DNA from: Streptomyces hokutonensis
GTDB taxonomy: Bacteria > Actinomycetota > Actinomycetes > Streptomycetales > Streptomycetaceae
Assembly (NCBI RefSeq): GCF_000376565.1
Contig: NZ_BARG01000014.1
Span: 248,001 to 312,000, forward strand
DNA length: 64,000 bases
Direction of reading: 5' to 3'
The notes beneath the pieces were generated by a model. That model searched no databases, was not told the origin of the DNA, and saw only the letters and a program-made list of their open reading frames with translations. Below, piece by piece: positions 9,767 to 19,560 of the stretch (position 1 is the first letter of the stretch; each line of letters opens with the position of its first letter). Position numbers and translations under genes: made by a program.

Positions 9767-9810
9767 GACGGCGGCCCGTCCCCTCCCCCGAGCAAGGACG
9801 CGCCGCCGTC
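9767..9810 (+). terminator. Terminator-like hairpin after folD-DUF3017
   Basis: Arms 9767-9781 and 9796-9810 pair over 15 bp with one mismatch, around a 14-base loop. It starts 24 bases after the DUF3017 stop. The rest of the 258-bp gap up to 10001 shows no gene I can support. Confidence 0.7.
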
Positions 9811-10001
9811 TGCGTCTCAGCGTGCCGCGCGGTGAGCGGGCTGTTCAACGGCTGTCAGCGCGCTGTGGCAGGGAGGTGACCGTTTCGCTACGCGCTCCGC
9901 ACCCCGCCGCGACGAGGGAACCGTTCCCCTTCCGGCGTCGTCATTCCGCTCGGAACGGGCAAGTGGGACGAGCCGACGAGCGGGCGGGCGGTGGAGGTGC
10001 G

Positions 10002-10454
10002 ATGAGCGGCTGGCAGCCGCTGCCGGACGATCTCCCGGCGGAGGTACGGCACTTCGTGGAACACCTGCGCCTCCTCAAGGACCGCACCGGGCTGAGCCTG
10101 GCCGCACTCGGCGCCCGCACCGCGTACAGCAAGTCCTCCTGGCACCGCTATCTCAACGCGGGCCAGCCCCCGCCCCGGCAGGCGGTCGTCGCGCTGTGCC
10201 GGGTGGCCGGCACCGACCCCGAACGCATCGGGGTGCGCTGGGAGTTGGCGGTCCAGGCCTGGCCCCGCCCGGTCACCGTCCCGGAGCGGGCGCCGGGCGG
10301 GGAGGAGTACCGGGACGATCCGACCCTGCCCTGGTGGGACACCCCGCCCGAGATGGGGGAGAGCAGGCCCGACGGACGACTGCTCCGGTACGCGCTGGTG
10401 CTGCTGGTTCTGATGCTTCTCGTGACTGTCGTGGGGGCCGTCTTGCTCGGGTGA
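10002..10454 (+). CDS. XRE-like HTH protein with C-terminal membrane segment
   Basis: 150 residues; ATG preceded by GGAGGTGC. Residues about 8-65 form an XRE-type HTH of the Streptomyces style (LRLLKDRTGLSLAALGARTAYSKSSWHRYLN). Residues about 125-148 are one hydrophobic segment at the very end, giving a cytosolic DNA-binding domain on a membrane anchor. It is followed on the same strand by a longer protein with a clearly homologous HTH, so this is a tandem duplication or paired regulator. Target and ligand unknown. Confidence 0.85.
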   Translation: MSGWQPLPDDLPAEVRHFVEHLRLLKDRTGLSLAALGARTAYSKSSWHRYLNAGQPPPRQAVVALCRVAGTDPERIGVRWELAVQAWPRPVTVPERAPGGEEYRDDPTLPWWDTPPEMGESRPDGRLLRYALVLLVLMLLVTVVGAVLLG

Positions 10455-10564
10455 ACGCCGGTATGTGCCCAGTGTGTCGATGTATTGACAAGTTTGCGGA
10501 TTTGCAACGAACTCGACCAACAACCGCGTTAGCGTGGGCAATTCAGGGCAGAGGGGGGAAAGCA

Positions 10565-11749
10565 ATGCCTCGTTGGAGGGCCTTGCCGGATGAACTCGAT
10601 CCGCAGGTCAAGGAGTTCGCGGGTCAGCTGCGCCGGCTCGTGGACCGCAGCGGCCTGAGCGTCGCGGCGGTGGCCGACCGCACGGGTTACAGCAAGACGT
10701 CCTGGGACCGTTATCTCAATGGCCGGCTCCTCGCGCCGAAGGGGGCGATCGTCGCCCTCGCGGAGGTCACCGGCACCCATCCCGTCCATCTGACCACGAT
10801 GTGGGAGCTGGCCGAGCGGGCCTGGAGCCGTTCGGAGATGCGGCACGACATGACCATGGAGGCGATGCGGATCTCCCAGGCGCGGGCCGCGCTCGGCGAG
10901 TTCGGGGCGCCTCCGTCCAACGCACAGAGCGGTAAGGCCCAGAGCGGCAAGGCCGAGGGCGGCAAGACGGCCCGCAAGGGCGGGAGTGCCACCGCGACCC
11001 CGGGGATCGCGGGCCCGGCGGGGGTGTCACCGACGGTGCCGCCGCAGCCCGCGGCGCCCGAGAGCGACGTACGGGAAGGTGCCTCGCAGGTCGGCAACTC
11101 GTGGGGGCTGGCCGGGTATGCGGGGTCGGCGGGGCAGTCCGGTGGCGCGGGTGCGCGACCGGGGGCCGGGCAGGTGCCGGAGTCTCCGGTGCCGCACGGC
11201 GAGCTGCCGCGGGCGCCCCGGCCGGGGCCGCCGGACGGACTGGCCGGCACCAGGCGGCGGTTGCTCATGTTCAGTGCCGGAGTCGTCGGGGTGATGGTCG
11301 TGATCGCGGCCGTGTTCCTGTTCACCAACAGGGGTGACGGGGACAAGAAGACGACCGCCACGCACACCTCGGCCTCGCCGTCCGTCAGCACGAACCCCGA
11401 CCTGCCGGCCGGGGTGAAGTGCGTGGGCGCCGGGTGCACCGGCAAGGACGCCGAGGCGATGGGCTGCACCACGGACGCGGGCGCGGCGACGACCGCCAAG
11501 ACCGCGACCGTCGGTACGACTGTCGTCGAGGTCCGGTACAGCAAGACCTGCGGCGCCGCCTGGGGCCGTATCACCGCGGGTGTCCCGGGGGACTCCGTGC
11601 GGGTGAGCGCGGGCACCACCAAGGAGAGCGACAGCATCACGGCGGCCGGTGACAACATCGCGTACACCCCGATGGTGGCGGTGAAGGACGCCGGCGAGGC
11701 GAAGGCCTGCGTGACGCTGGCGTCGGGCCAGAAGGGGTGCACGACCTAG
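10565..11749 (+). CDS. XRE-HTH transmembrane protein with extracellular DUF2690 domain
   Basis: 394 residues; ATG after AGAGGGGGGAAAG. The HTH (residues about 15-75, VDRSGLSVAAVADRTGYSKTSWDRYLNG) parallels the gene upstream. A long Gly/Ala/Pro/Ser linker follows, then one membrane span (LLMFSAGVVGVMVVIAAVFLF, about 235-255). The final ~130 residues are outside the cell, with four Cys in the pattern KCVGAGCTGKDAEAMGC plus KTCGAAWGRI, typical of DUF2690. The layout suggests direct signalling from the cell surface to DNA. A TTGACA at 10485-10490 lacks a convincing -10 partner. Confidence 0.85.
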   Translation: MPRWRALPDELDPQVKEFAGQLRRLVDRSGLSVAAVADRTGYSKTSWDRYLNGRLLAPKGAIVALAEVTGTHPVHLTTMWELAERAWSRSEMRHDMTMEAMRISQARAALGEFGAPPSNAQSGKAQSGKAEGGKTARKGGSATATPGIAGPAGVSPTVPPQPAAPESDVREGASQVGNSWGLAGYAGSAGQSGGAGARPGAGQVPESPVPHGELPRAPRPGPPDGLAGTRRRLLMFSAGVVGVMVVIAAVFLFTNRGDGDKKTTATHTSASPSVSTNPDLPAGVKCVGAGCTGKDAEAMGCTTDAGAATTAKTATVGTTVVEVRYSKTCGAAWGRITAGVPGDSVRVSAGTTKESDSITAAGDNIAYTPMVAVKDAGEAKACVTLASGQKGCTT

Positions 11750-13066
<1,317 letters not shown>

Positions 13067-13075
13067 CGTTCCGCG

Positions 13076-13112
13076 AAGGTCCCCGGCCGTCGGTCAGGCG
13101 GCCGGGGACCTT
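13076..13112. terminator. Terminator between mdh and the SAV_2336-like gene
   Basis: A perfect 14-bp inverted repeat (13076-13089 with 13099-13112) around a 9-base loop, in the 64-bp gap between convergent genes. It starts with AA and ends with TT, so it can serve both strands. Confidence 0.88.
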
Positions 13113-13130
13113 TGTCGTGCGGTGGGTGGG

Positions 13131-16100
13131 TCAGGCGGGCCCGGGTCCCACGACCAGCTCCGCGAGCTCCAGGAAGGCGTTCGTCGTCGCCACCCGCAAC
13201 TGCTCCAGCTCCCAGCGCGTCGTGCGCAGGGCGTTGTCGAAGGGCACGTCCACGATCCGGTGCGGGCGGATGCCCAACCGCCGGGCGAAGCTCGAGTGCT
13301 GGTGCCCCGTGCCGGTCTGGCTGCCGGCGGGCTGCGTGGTCACGAGGATCGCCTCGGTGGCCAAGTGGCCGCGGCCTTGCTCCCGTACCGCGCCGAGCAT
13401 GCGCGCGGCCCCGTCGAGGAACCAGTCGGCGGTGCCGGAGCACAGGATCAGTTGGTCCGTGTGGTCCAGGACCACGTCGGCGGACGCGTCCAGCCGCTGC
13501 GGTGACCAGTCGGTCAGCACGAACGAGTAGTAGCGCGCGGTGTGTTGCAGCGCGCGCGAGTACTCCTGCGCGTGCAAGGGGTTCGGGCCGTAGCGGCCCG
13601 AGCGGTGGGCGACCACGTCGAGACCGGACGCGAGCGGTGTGGCCAGCGCGCGCACGGCGTCGTAGGACGGGTCGGGCGGCAGGTCGGCGAGGTCCCGCAC
13701 GGTGCCCGGGTTGCGGTCGCCGAGGAACTCGTCGAGCGCGCCCTCCGAAGGGGCGCCGTCGAGAGCCAGCACGGGCTCGCCCCGTACCGCCGCCAGCAGC
13801 GAGCCCAGCGCGACCGTCGTCGTGGACCGCCCGCTGTAGTGATAGGCGCCGAGCAGGGTCAGCCGCCTGCTGTACGGCAGCGGAACCCGCAGCCGCTCCA
13901 AGCGCGCCTCCATCTCCCGGCGGCCCGCGCCGAAGCGGGGCAGCCGCAGCGGGAGCGGGCCGCGGCGGTCCCCGGCCGGCCTGGGCGTGGTGAGCGGAAC
14001 CCGGGCCGCCGGGCGCGCGCCGGTCCGTACGGCGGCGGCCTGCGAGCCGGGGGTCCGGTGCTGGGCGATGTACCGGGCCAGCAGGTCCGCAATCTCGCTC
14101 GCCGTCGGCCGCTGTCGGGGATCGGCGTCTAGGCAGCGCAGCACCAGCTTGCGCAGGGACTCCCAGGTGCCGCCCTGCCACAGGTGCATGCCTTCGGCCA
14201 GACCCGCCAGGCGCAACCCGGCCTTGGTGCTGACGAGTTGGAGCAGTCCGCCGAGTGAGCGGATGTTGTCCGCTGCCGTCGGCACCGGGCCGGGGCCCAA
14301 GTGACGTCCGTCGACGGCGCAGTCCGAGAGCCCGCCGAGGATCACTGTGCGGCGCAGCACGTAGACGCCGTCGGCGTTGAGGTCCGCGAGCACCAGACCC
14401 GAGGCATGGCACAGGGCGAGCGCGCTGGCCAGGTGGTAGGCGACGAGGAGCCCGCGCAGCGTGTCGAAGGGGGCGGTGCCCGACCGGATCGCCTCGTTGA
14501 CGAAGTCGACGAGCTGCGGCGGCCGGGCGAGCGGTGCCTCGCTGTCCGCGATCAGCGCCATCGCGATCCAGGGCGGGGAGTCCTCGAGCCCGGTGGCGAG
14601 CAGCGCGGGTGCGTACGGCCCCTGGATCCGGGTCAGCGCCTCCGCCTCCACCTCCAGCAACCGGGAGTTGGCGGCGGGCAGGTCCGGCCGCGGCACCCGC
14701 AGCACGGCCTCCGCGCCGTCCGTGGTGACGGCCCGGTAGAGCACCGTACGGCGGCCTCGGCGGCGTCCGCGCAGTTCGTACGGGCCGAGCCGGACGGGGT
14801 CCTCGGGGGTCAACGGCCCCCAGTCGTCCGCCGGCCCGGTGTCGACGAGCCGCTCCTGCAGGGCCAGCGGGGAGGCGCGGTCGAAGGACACCCCGAACCG
14901 GGCGAGCAGCCGCCGTTCGACACTCGTGAACGGCTGGTGGGAGGTGGGCAGTTGGGCCGTGCCGTCCGGGTGGGCCAGCCAGGCGGGGAAGTCCGGGGAG
15001 TTTCCGGCGAGTTCACTGAGGCGGTGGCCGATCAGCCGTCCGGTGCGCAGGAGTTCGGCCTGCGGCACGGCGTCCAGCAGCACCGCCTTGGACTCCTCCG
15101 AGAAGTCGAACACGCGGTGCTTGGCGGGCAGCGGACCCGGCACGGGTGCCGGGTGCGGCTGTACCAGACCGCCGAGGAACACCTCCGCCAGGTGCGAGGG
15201 CCGTGCGGCCAGCACCTCCCGCTGCACCAGCCGCATCACCGGCACTGACAGCGGAGACACCGCCGCGAGATGGGCTGCGAGCCGGTACGCCTCCGGAGTG
15301 GCCGCGTCCCTGAAGTGCTGGGCGCTGCCCACATTGCGCGCGGCGCCGACGGCACCCTGCCCGCCGGGGCGGGTCAGCAGCGGCAGCTCCGCGGAGGTGC
15401 CGGGGGACGCGAGCAGATGCGCCCAGGCGCGCAGCGACACCGCTGTGGGCTCCAGCACCGGCACCGGTACGCCGTCGAACGCGCCAAGACCCGGCGGCAG
15501 TACCGGGTCGGAGATCTCCCAGGAGGTGTTGGCGCCACCGATCCGCCGGGTGGTGATCTGCCAGTGCTCGGCGGCGATGCCCGACGCCTCCCACATCTCC
15601 GGCGGCAGGGTGTGCAGCACCGCGACCGGTCCGTGCGCCGCCCGCCCGGCGAGCAGGGCGTGCATCGAGCCGGCTCGCCAGGCGGCGCCCATGCCGTCGC
15701 TGACGACGAGGAGGAGGGTGCGGCCCGAGGGGTCGTTGACGGTGCTCAGCGGCAGTTCGGGGCTGTCGGGCCGGAACGGGCCCGCGTGCAGGCGCGGCCG
15801 GCGTCCGCGCGTGTCGAGGCCGAGGACCCGGGTGGAGGCGAACGCGCCCAGGCGTTCCAGCAGAACCCTCAGCTCGGCGCCGAGCCGGTGCCACAGCAGC
15901 ATGGACAGGCCGTCGTCGACGAGCAGCACCAGATGCAGCCAGCGCTCCCGCACCGGGCGCTGCACCACGTCCGGCAACCCGGTCTCGGCGAACTGGGTGG
16001 CGGTGCGCTCCTCGTCGATCTCCAGGCGGTGCCGGCTGTCCAGACGGCGCCTGAGCGGCCGTAGCGCCCGGCTGACGGCCAGTTCCTCGGTGAGCGCCTT

Positions 16101-16463
16101 GCCCTCGGGCACCCGGACCGGCATGGCCCTGCGAGGTTCCGGGCCGGTCCGCCCGGAGCGCGGCCGCGGGGCCGGGGTCTGGCGGGCGGCCGCGTACAGG
16201 GTCGGCGGGATGAGGTCCGGCAGGTCCGGGTCGTCGGGGTCGGGCGGCGGCTGCTCGGCGGGGCGGTCCGGCTCGGGGGCGGGCGGCGGGGCGGGGCGCC
16301 GGTCGGCGGACGGTTCGGGGCGCAGCGGCGCGTCCTCGCCCACCGGCAGCCGGGCAGCCAGCCACAGCACGTCGAGGATCTGGTCGGCGTCCAGGTCGTG
16401 GCCGCAGGCCGCCAGAACCCGCAGCGCCTCGCCGAACCGCTCCTCGCCGCCCGCCACGGTCAC
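13131..16463 (-). CDS. SAV_2336-like multidomain protein: vWA-like, pseudokinase, ParA/MinD-like
   Basis: 1110 residues; GTG start overlapping the AAA gene stop as GTGA. Residues 1-40 match the short N-terminal helix pair of SAV_2336-type proteins (DLDADQILDVLWLAARL). About 175-300 look like a vWA fold with a partial metal site (DDGLS at 183-187, VVSDGMG at 253-259). About 558-800 resemble a protein kinase, but the ATP-loop glycines, VAIK lysine, HRD (here LADLNADGV, 692-700) and DFG are lost or altered, so it is probably a pseudokinase. About 865-1100 resemble ParA/MinD ATPases (GAYHYSGRSTTT at 872-883, LDGAPSEG at 901-908), though the P-loop Lys is Arg. Last gene of the four-gene operon; the likely large switch or scaffold. 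Family recognised from memory. Confidence 0.82.
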   Translation of the reverse strand: MTVAGGEERFGEALRVLAACGHDLDADQILDVLWLAARLPVGEDAPLRPEPSADRRPAPPPAPEPDRPAEQPPPDPDDPDLPDLIPPTLYAAARQTPAPRPRSGRTGPEPRRAMPVRVPEGKALTEELAVSRALRPLRRRLDSRHRLEIDEERTATQFAETGLPDVVQRPVRERWLHLVLLVDDGLSMLLWHRLGAELRVLLERLGAFASTRVLGLDTRGRRPRLHAGPFRPDSPELPLSTVNDPSGRTLLLVVSDGMGAAWRAGSMHALLAGRAAHGPVAVLHTLPPEMWEASGIAAEHWQITTRRIGGANTSWEISDPVLPPGLGAFDGVPVPVLEPTAVSLRAWAHLLASPGTSAELPLLTRPGGQGAVGAARNVGSAQHFRDAATPEAYRLAAHLAAVSPLSVPVMRLVQREVLAARPSHLAEVFLGGLVQPHPAPVPGPLPAKHRVFDFSEESKAVLLDAVPQAELLRTGRLIGHRLSELAGNSPDFPAWLAHPDGTAQLPTSHQPFTSVERRLLARFGVSFDRASPLALQERLVDTGPADDWGPLTPEDPVRLGPYELRGRRRGRRTVLYRAVTTDGAEAVLRVPRPDLPAANSRLLEVEAEALTRIQGPYAPALLATGLEDSPPWIAMALIADSEAPLARPPQLVDFVNEAIRSGTAPFDTLRGLLVAYHLASALALCHASGLVLADLNADGVYVLRRTVILGGLSDCAVDGRHLGPGPVPTAADNIRSLGGLLQLVSTKAGLRLAGLAEGMHLWQGGTWESLRKLVLRCLDADPRQRPTASEIADLLARYIAQHRTPGSQAAAVRTGARPAARVPLTTPRPAGDRRGPLPLRLPRFGAGRREMEARLERLRVPLPYSRRLTLLGAYHYSGRSTTTVALGSLLAAVRGEPVLALDGAPSEGALDEFLGDRNPGTVRDLADLPPDPSYDAVRALATPLASGLDVVAHRSGRYGPNPLHAQEYSRALQHTARYYSFVLTDWSPQRLDASADVVLDHTDQLILCSGTADWFLDGAARMLGAVREQGRGHLATEAILVTTQPAGSQTGTGHQHSSFARRLGIRPHRIVDVPFDNALRTTRWELEQLRVATTNAFLELAELVVGPGPA

Positions 16464-17410
16464 ATCGCCCCGGTCAACTGGTGCAGTACGGCGTCGAGCA
16501 GCCCCTCCGCGTTCAGGTCGACGCCGCCGGTGCGCAGGAACACCGCGTTCAGCAGTTGGTCGGTGGCGAGTTCGCCCGGGGCGCGGCGGCGCAGGAACGC
16601 GTCGATCAGGTCGTCCGCCGCGCGCAACGCCTCCGCGCCCAGATGCGCCTCGACGATGGCCCGCAGCCGCTCCTTGTCCGGCACCGGCAACTGGAGCCGG
16701 ATGCAGCGGCGCAGGAACGCGGGCGGGAAGTCCCGCTCGCCGTTGCTGGTGATGACGACGACGGGGAAATCGGGGCACTTAACGAGCCCTTGGTGCACCT
16801 GGGCGGTGCCCCCGTGGTCGTAGGTCTGCACCTCGACGTCGGCCATGTCCTCCGGGAGCCGGGTCAGCTCCGGGATGTCGAAGACACCACGCTCGAAGAC
16901 GGTGAGCAGGTCGTTGGGCAGGTCGACGTCGCCCTTGTCCATCTCGTCAATGAGCAGACAGCGCGGGGTGTCCGACGGCACCAGCGCGGTGCCTAGCGGG
17001 CCGAGCCGGACGAACGTGCCGATGGACGGCTCCCGTTCACCGGCGTCCCGGCTGAGCGTGGTCTCGCGCAGCCTGCCGATCGCGTCGTACTGGTACAGGG
17101 CGTCCTTGACGGTGGAGCGGCTGTTGACCGGCCATTCCAGCAGCTCGCCCAGCTGCAGCTCGTGCGCGATCGCGTGGGCCAGCGACGACTTGCCGGTGCC
17201 GGCCGGACCGGTGACCAGCAGCGGACGGCGCAGATGCAGCGCGGCGTTGACGACGTCCGCGTGCTGCCGCTCGATGAGATACGGCAGTTCGGGGCGCAGC
17301 GCCGGCACGGGTGTGAAGCGGCGCCACGGCGGGGCGGACGGCAGCGCGACGGCCCTGGGGACGCCGTCGCCGCGGAAGAGGCGCCAGTCCGCCTCGGGGG
17401 CCGATGTCAT
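16460..17410 (-). CDS. MoxR-type AAA ATPase
   Basis: 316 residues; ATG overlaps the protease stop as ATGA, and its own stop overlaps the next start, so all are translationally linked. Walker A GPAGTGKS is at 68-75, Walker B CLLIDEMDK at 151-159, a sensor-1 Asn in TSNGERDFP near 223, and Arg-finger candidates in FLRRC (232-236). This is the compact MoxR form that works with vWA-type partners as a chaperone-like remodeller. Here the natural partners are the SAV_2336-like protein downstream and the protease upstream. No sign of decay; expected to hydrolyse ATP. Confidence 0.92.
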   Translation of the reverse strand: MTSAPEADWRLFRGDGVPRAVALPSAPPWRRFTPVPALRPELPYLIERQHADVVNAALHLRRPLLVTGPAGTGKSSLAHAIAHELQLGELLEWPVNSRSTVKDALYQYDAIGRLRETTLSRDAGEREPSIGTFVRLGPLGTALVPSDTPRCLLIDEMDKGDVDLPNDLLTVFERGVFDIPELTRLPEDMADVEVQTYDHGGTAQVHQGLVKCPDFPVVVITSNGERDFPPAFLRRCIRLQLPVPDKERLRAIVEAHLGAEALRAADDLIDAFLRRRAPGELATDQLLNAVFLRTGGVDLNAEGLLDAVLHQLTGAM

Positions 17411-19557
17411 GCGCTCTCCTGTGGTTCGGTCAGTTGGAGTCGGGGCACGGTGCGGTCGGCGTCGGCCCAGGCGAGGACCGGACGGCCGGGGAACTCGGGC
17501 CGGTTGGCGAAGGCGTCCGCGCGGTAGCTGCGTACCCCGTCTGGCAGTTCCCGGGTGGCGAGCTCCGCCATGTGCTGGACGGCGTGCGACCGCCCGTCCG
17601 CACTGCGGTCCCACACCACCACGGGTATGCCCAGGACGAGACACGTCTGCACGATCCGGTCCCGCGCCGGACCCGGGCTCACGTCCACGGAGACGCGGAC
17701 CGTGTCGAGTTGGTTGAGCAGAGTCGGGTAGAGCGAGTCCGGGTCGGTGGACTCGTCGACCAGGAACGTCCGCCCCGAGTCGATCCGGCTCCACCGGGTG
17801 CGCCAGTGGGGCAGGAACCGTCCGTGCCGGCGCAGGAGTTCGGGGCAGTGCACGACCAGCGGGAACTCCACGCCGAGCACACCGGGCACCAGTTCGCCCG
17901 GTACCCGGGCCTTCCACTCGTCGACCGGCAGATCGAGGCTCTTGCGGTCCACGAGCACCTCGACCAGCGGCGGCCGGGCGTCCTTGGCGTCGGAGGTGAG
18001 GGAGGTGACGACCCGCAGCACCTCCCTGGCCGCCTCCGGCGACGAGTACGATCCGACGCTCTCGGCCGACACCCGGCGGGGCCCGGAGCCCTCGTCGCAC
18101 CAGATGCCCAGCCGGTGGCGGCCGCGCTCGGCCCGGGTCACCTCCACCAGGACCCGCCCGCGCGTGGCCCGGTCCCGCACCGAGCGGGCCCACACCTTGG
18201 CGTCCCAGCGCCGCTCGTCCAGGGCGGCCTGTGCGACACCCAGCCGCGAGGTCACCCCGTTCGCCCACAGGCGCAGCTCCGACTGCTGGGGCTCCACACA
18301 GAGCGCGGCGACGTACTCCATGACCCGCAGCAGCGCCGGCACCCTGGCCTCCCCGCCGGCGGAACGGCCGTCGCCGGGGTGTGCCTCCAACTGGTCGAGC
18401 AGCGCGTCGAGATCCTCGCCGTCCGGGAAGACCGCGAGATGCGGCAGCGCGGCCCGCACCGCCTCGGCCAGCCGCCCGAGCACGGCGGGGTCCAACAGCC
18501 GCAGCCGCTCGCGCAGTTCGACGTACTCCTGCGGGGACAGCAGCTTGGCGGAGCGGACCAGACCGGCTGCGGCCAGGACCCGCCGGGAGGCGCCGCCGGG
18601 TTCGCGGCGCAGCACCGCGGCGAGCGCGGCCAGGGCCCGCGGATGCGCGAGCAGGAAGGAGGCGAACTCCTCGGGTGTGGGCGGTGTGACGTCGCTGCCG
18701 TACCGGACACCGCACGCGCGGGCCAGCCGACGGCCGAACTCGACACGCGTGTTCCCCGAAGGCAGCAGGTCCGCGACGAGGTCCGCCAGTATCCCGAACG
18801 CCGGGTCCTCCGGGTCGACGGGCTTGGGCGACAGCGCGTCCAGGAAGCCCAGCGCGCGCAGTTCGGCCTCGACGCGCTGCCAGGGGATGGCCCAGCTACG
18901 GCGGGTCATGTCCTGGGGGCTGTACGGCAGTTGGGCCCCGGAGTCAGGGTCCCGGCCCGGCAGGAAGGCCGCGGCCACCAGCCCGACCACGGCACGGTGG
19001 TACGGGGACCACAGGGGGCCGCCGCTGTAGCCGGGGCCCACGGCCATGCCGGTGGGCGATCCGTCTACGTAGCCGAAGGGGCCGACGAGCAGGGTCACGG
19101 TGAGGTCGGCGAACGTGGCCTCGTTCCCGCTGCCGTGCCATGCCTGCACCTTCTGGTCCGGCGACATCGCGGTCCGGCGCGGTGGTGCGGGCAGTTCACC
19201 GGCGGTCGCCTGGAGCCGCAGCACCGCCAGGTCGCCGAGCCAGGTGACGTCTCCCTTGAGTACCCGCCCGCCGTCCTCGGACCGCGGTGGGATCCAGTGC
19301 TCGACGTGCGCGAAGTACTGACGGGCGCCGAGCATCCCGTGCAGTTCCACGACGATCACCGACCGCTCCGGTTCACGGGGGTCGAACAGGGGCCTCCCCA
19401 GCGCGTCGTTGACGACATGGGCGCAGGTGAGCACGGTGTCGGCGCCGACCACCAGGCCCGCCCCCGCGACCAGTCCGTCGTCCTTACGCCGCACGGTCAC
19501 GACATGGCGGGCGGGATCGTCGTCCGGTGCCGTCCCGGCCATCAGGAACCAGCCCAT
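17407..19557 (-). CDS. Trypsin-like serine protease with VMAP-type C-terminal region
   Basis: 716 residues. Residues 15-215 form a trypsin-like domain with a full triad: His47 in TVLTCAHVVND, Asp109 in GDLAVLRL, Ser178 in GPGYSGGPLW. There is no signal peptide, so it should act in the cytoplasm. Residues about 240-330 are helical and could be a death-fold-like adaptor (effector-associated domain). The remaining ~390 residues fit the VMAP C-terminal region described for vWA-MoxR-associated proteins, with conserved-looking LVEVLVDRKSLDLPVDEWK. It is 3 bases from the gene upstream and overlaps the ATPase downstream. Probable effector protease of the system. Confidence 0.85.
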   Translation of the reverse strand: MGWFLMAGTAPDDDPARHVVTVRRKDDGLVAGAGLVVGADTVLTCAHVVNDALGRPLFDPREPERSVIVVELHGMLGARQYFAHVEHWIPPRSEDGGRVLKGDVTWLGDLAVLRLQATAGELPAPPRRTAMSPDQKVQAWHGSGNEATFADLTVTLLVGPFGYVDGSPTGMAVGPGYSGGPLWSPYHRAVVGLVAAAFLPGRDPDSGAQLPYSPQDMTRRSWAIPWQRVEAELRALGFLDALSPKPVDPEDPAFGILADLVADLLPSGNTRVEFGRRLARACGVRYGSDVTPPTPEEFASFLLAHPRALAALAAVLRREPGGASRRVLAAAGLVRSAKLLSPQEYVELRERLRLLDPAVLGRLAEAVRAALPHLAVFPDGEDLDALLDQLEAHPGDGRSAGGEARVPALLRVMEYVAALCVEPQQSELRLWANGVTSRLGVAQAALDERRWDAKVWARSVRDRATRGRVLVEVTRAERGRHRLGIWCDEGSGPRRVSAESVGSYSSPEAAREVLRVVTSLTSDAKDARPPLVEVLVDRKSLDLPVDEWKARVPGELVPGVLGVEFPLVVHCPELLRRHGRFLPHWRTRWSRIDSGRTFLVDESTDPDSLYPTLLNQLDTVRVSVDVSPGPARDRIVQTCLVLGIPVVVWDRSADGRSHAVQHMAELATRELPDGVRSYRADAFANRPEFPGRPVLAWADADRTVPRLQLTEPQESA

Positions 19558-19560
19558 GGC

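Noticed and set aside
10485..10520. TTGACA at 10485-10490 as promoter of the DUF2690 gene
   Set aside because: No TANNNT box at 16-18 bases; the TAGCGT further on is too far for this -35.
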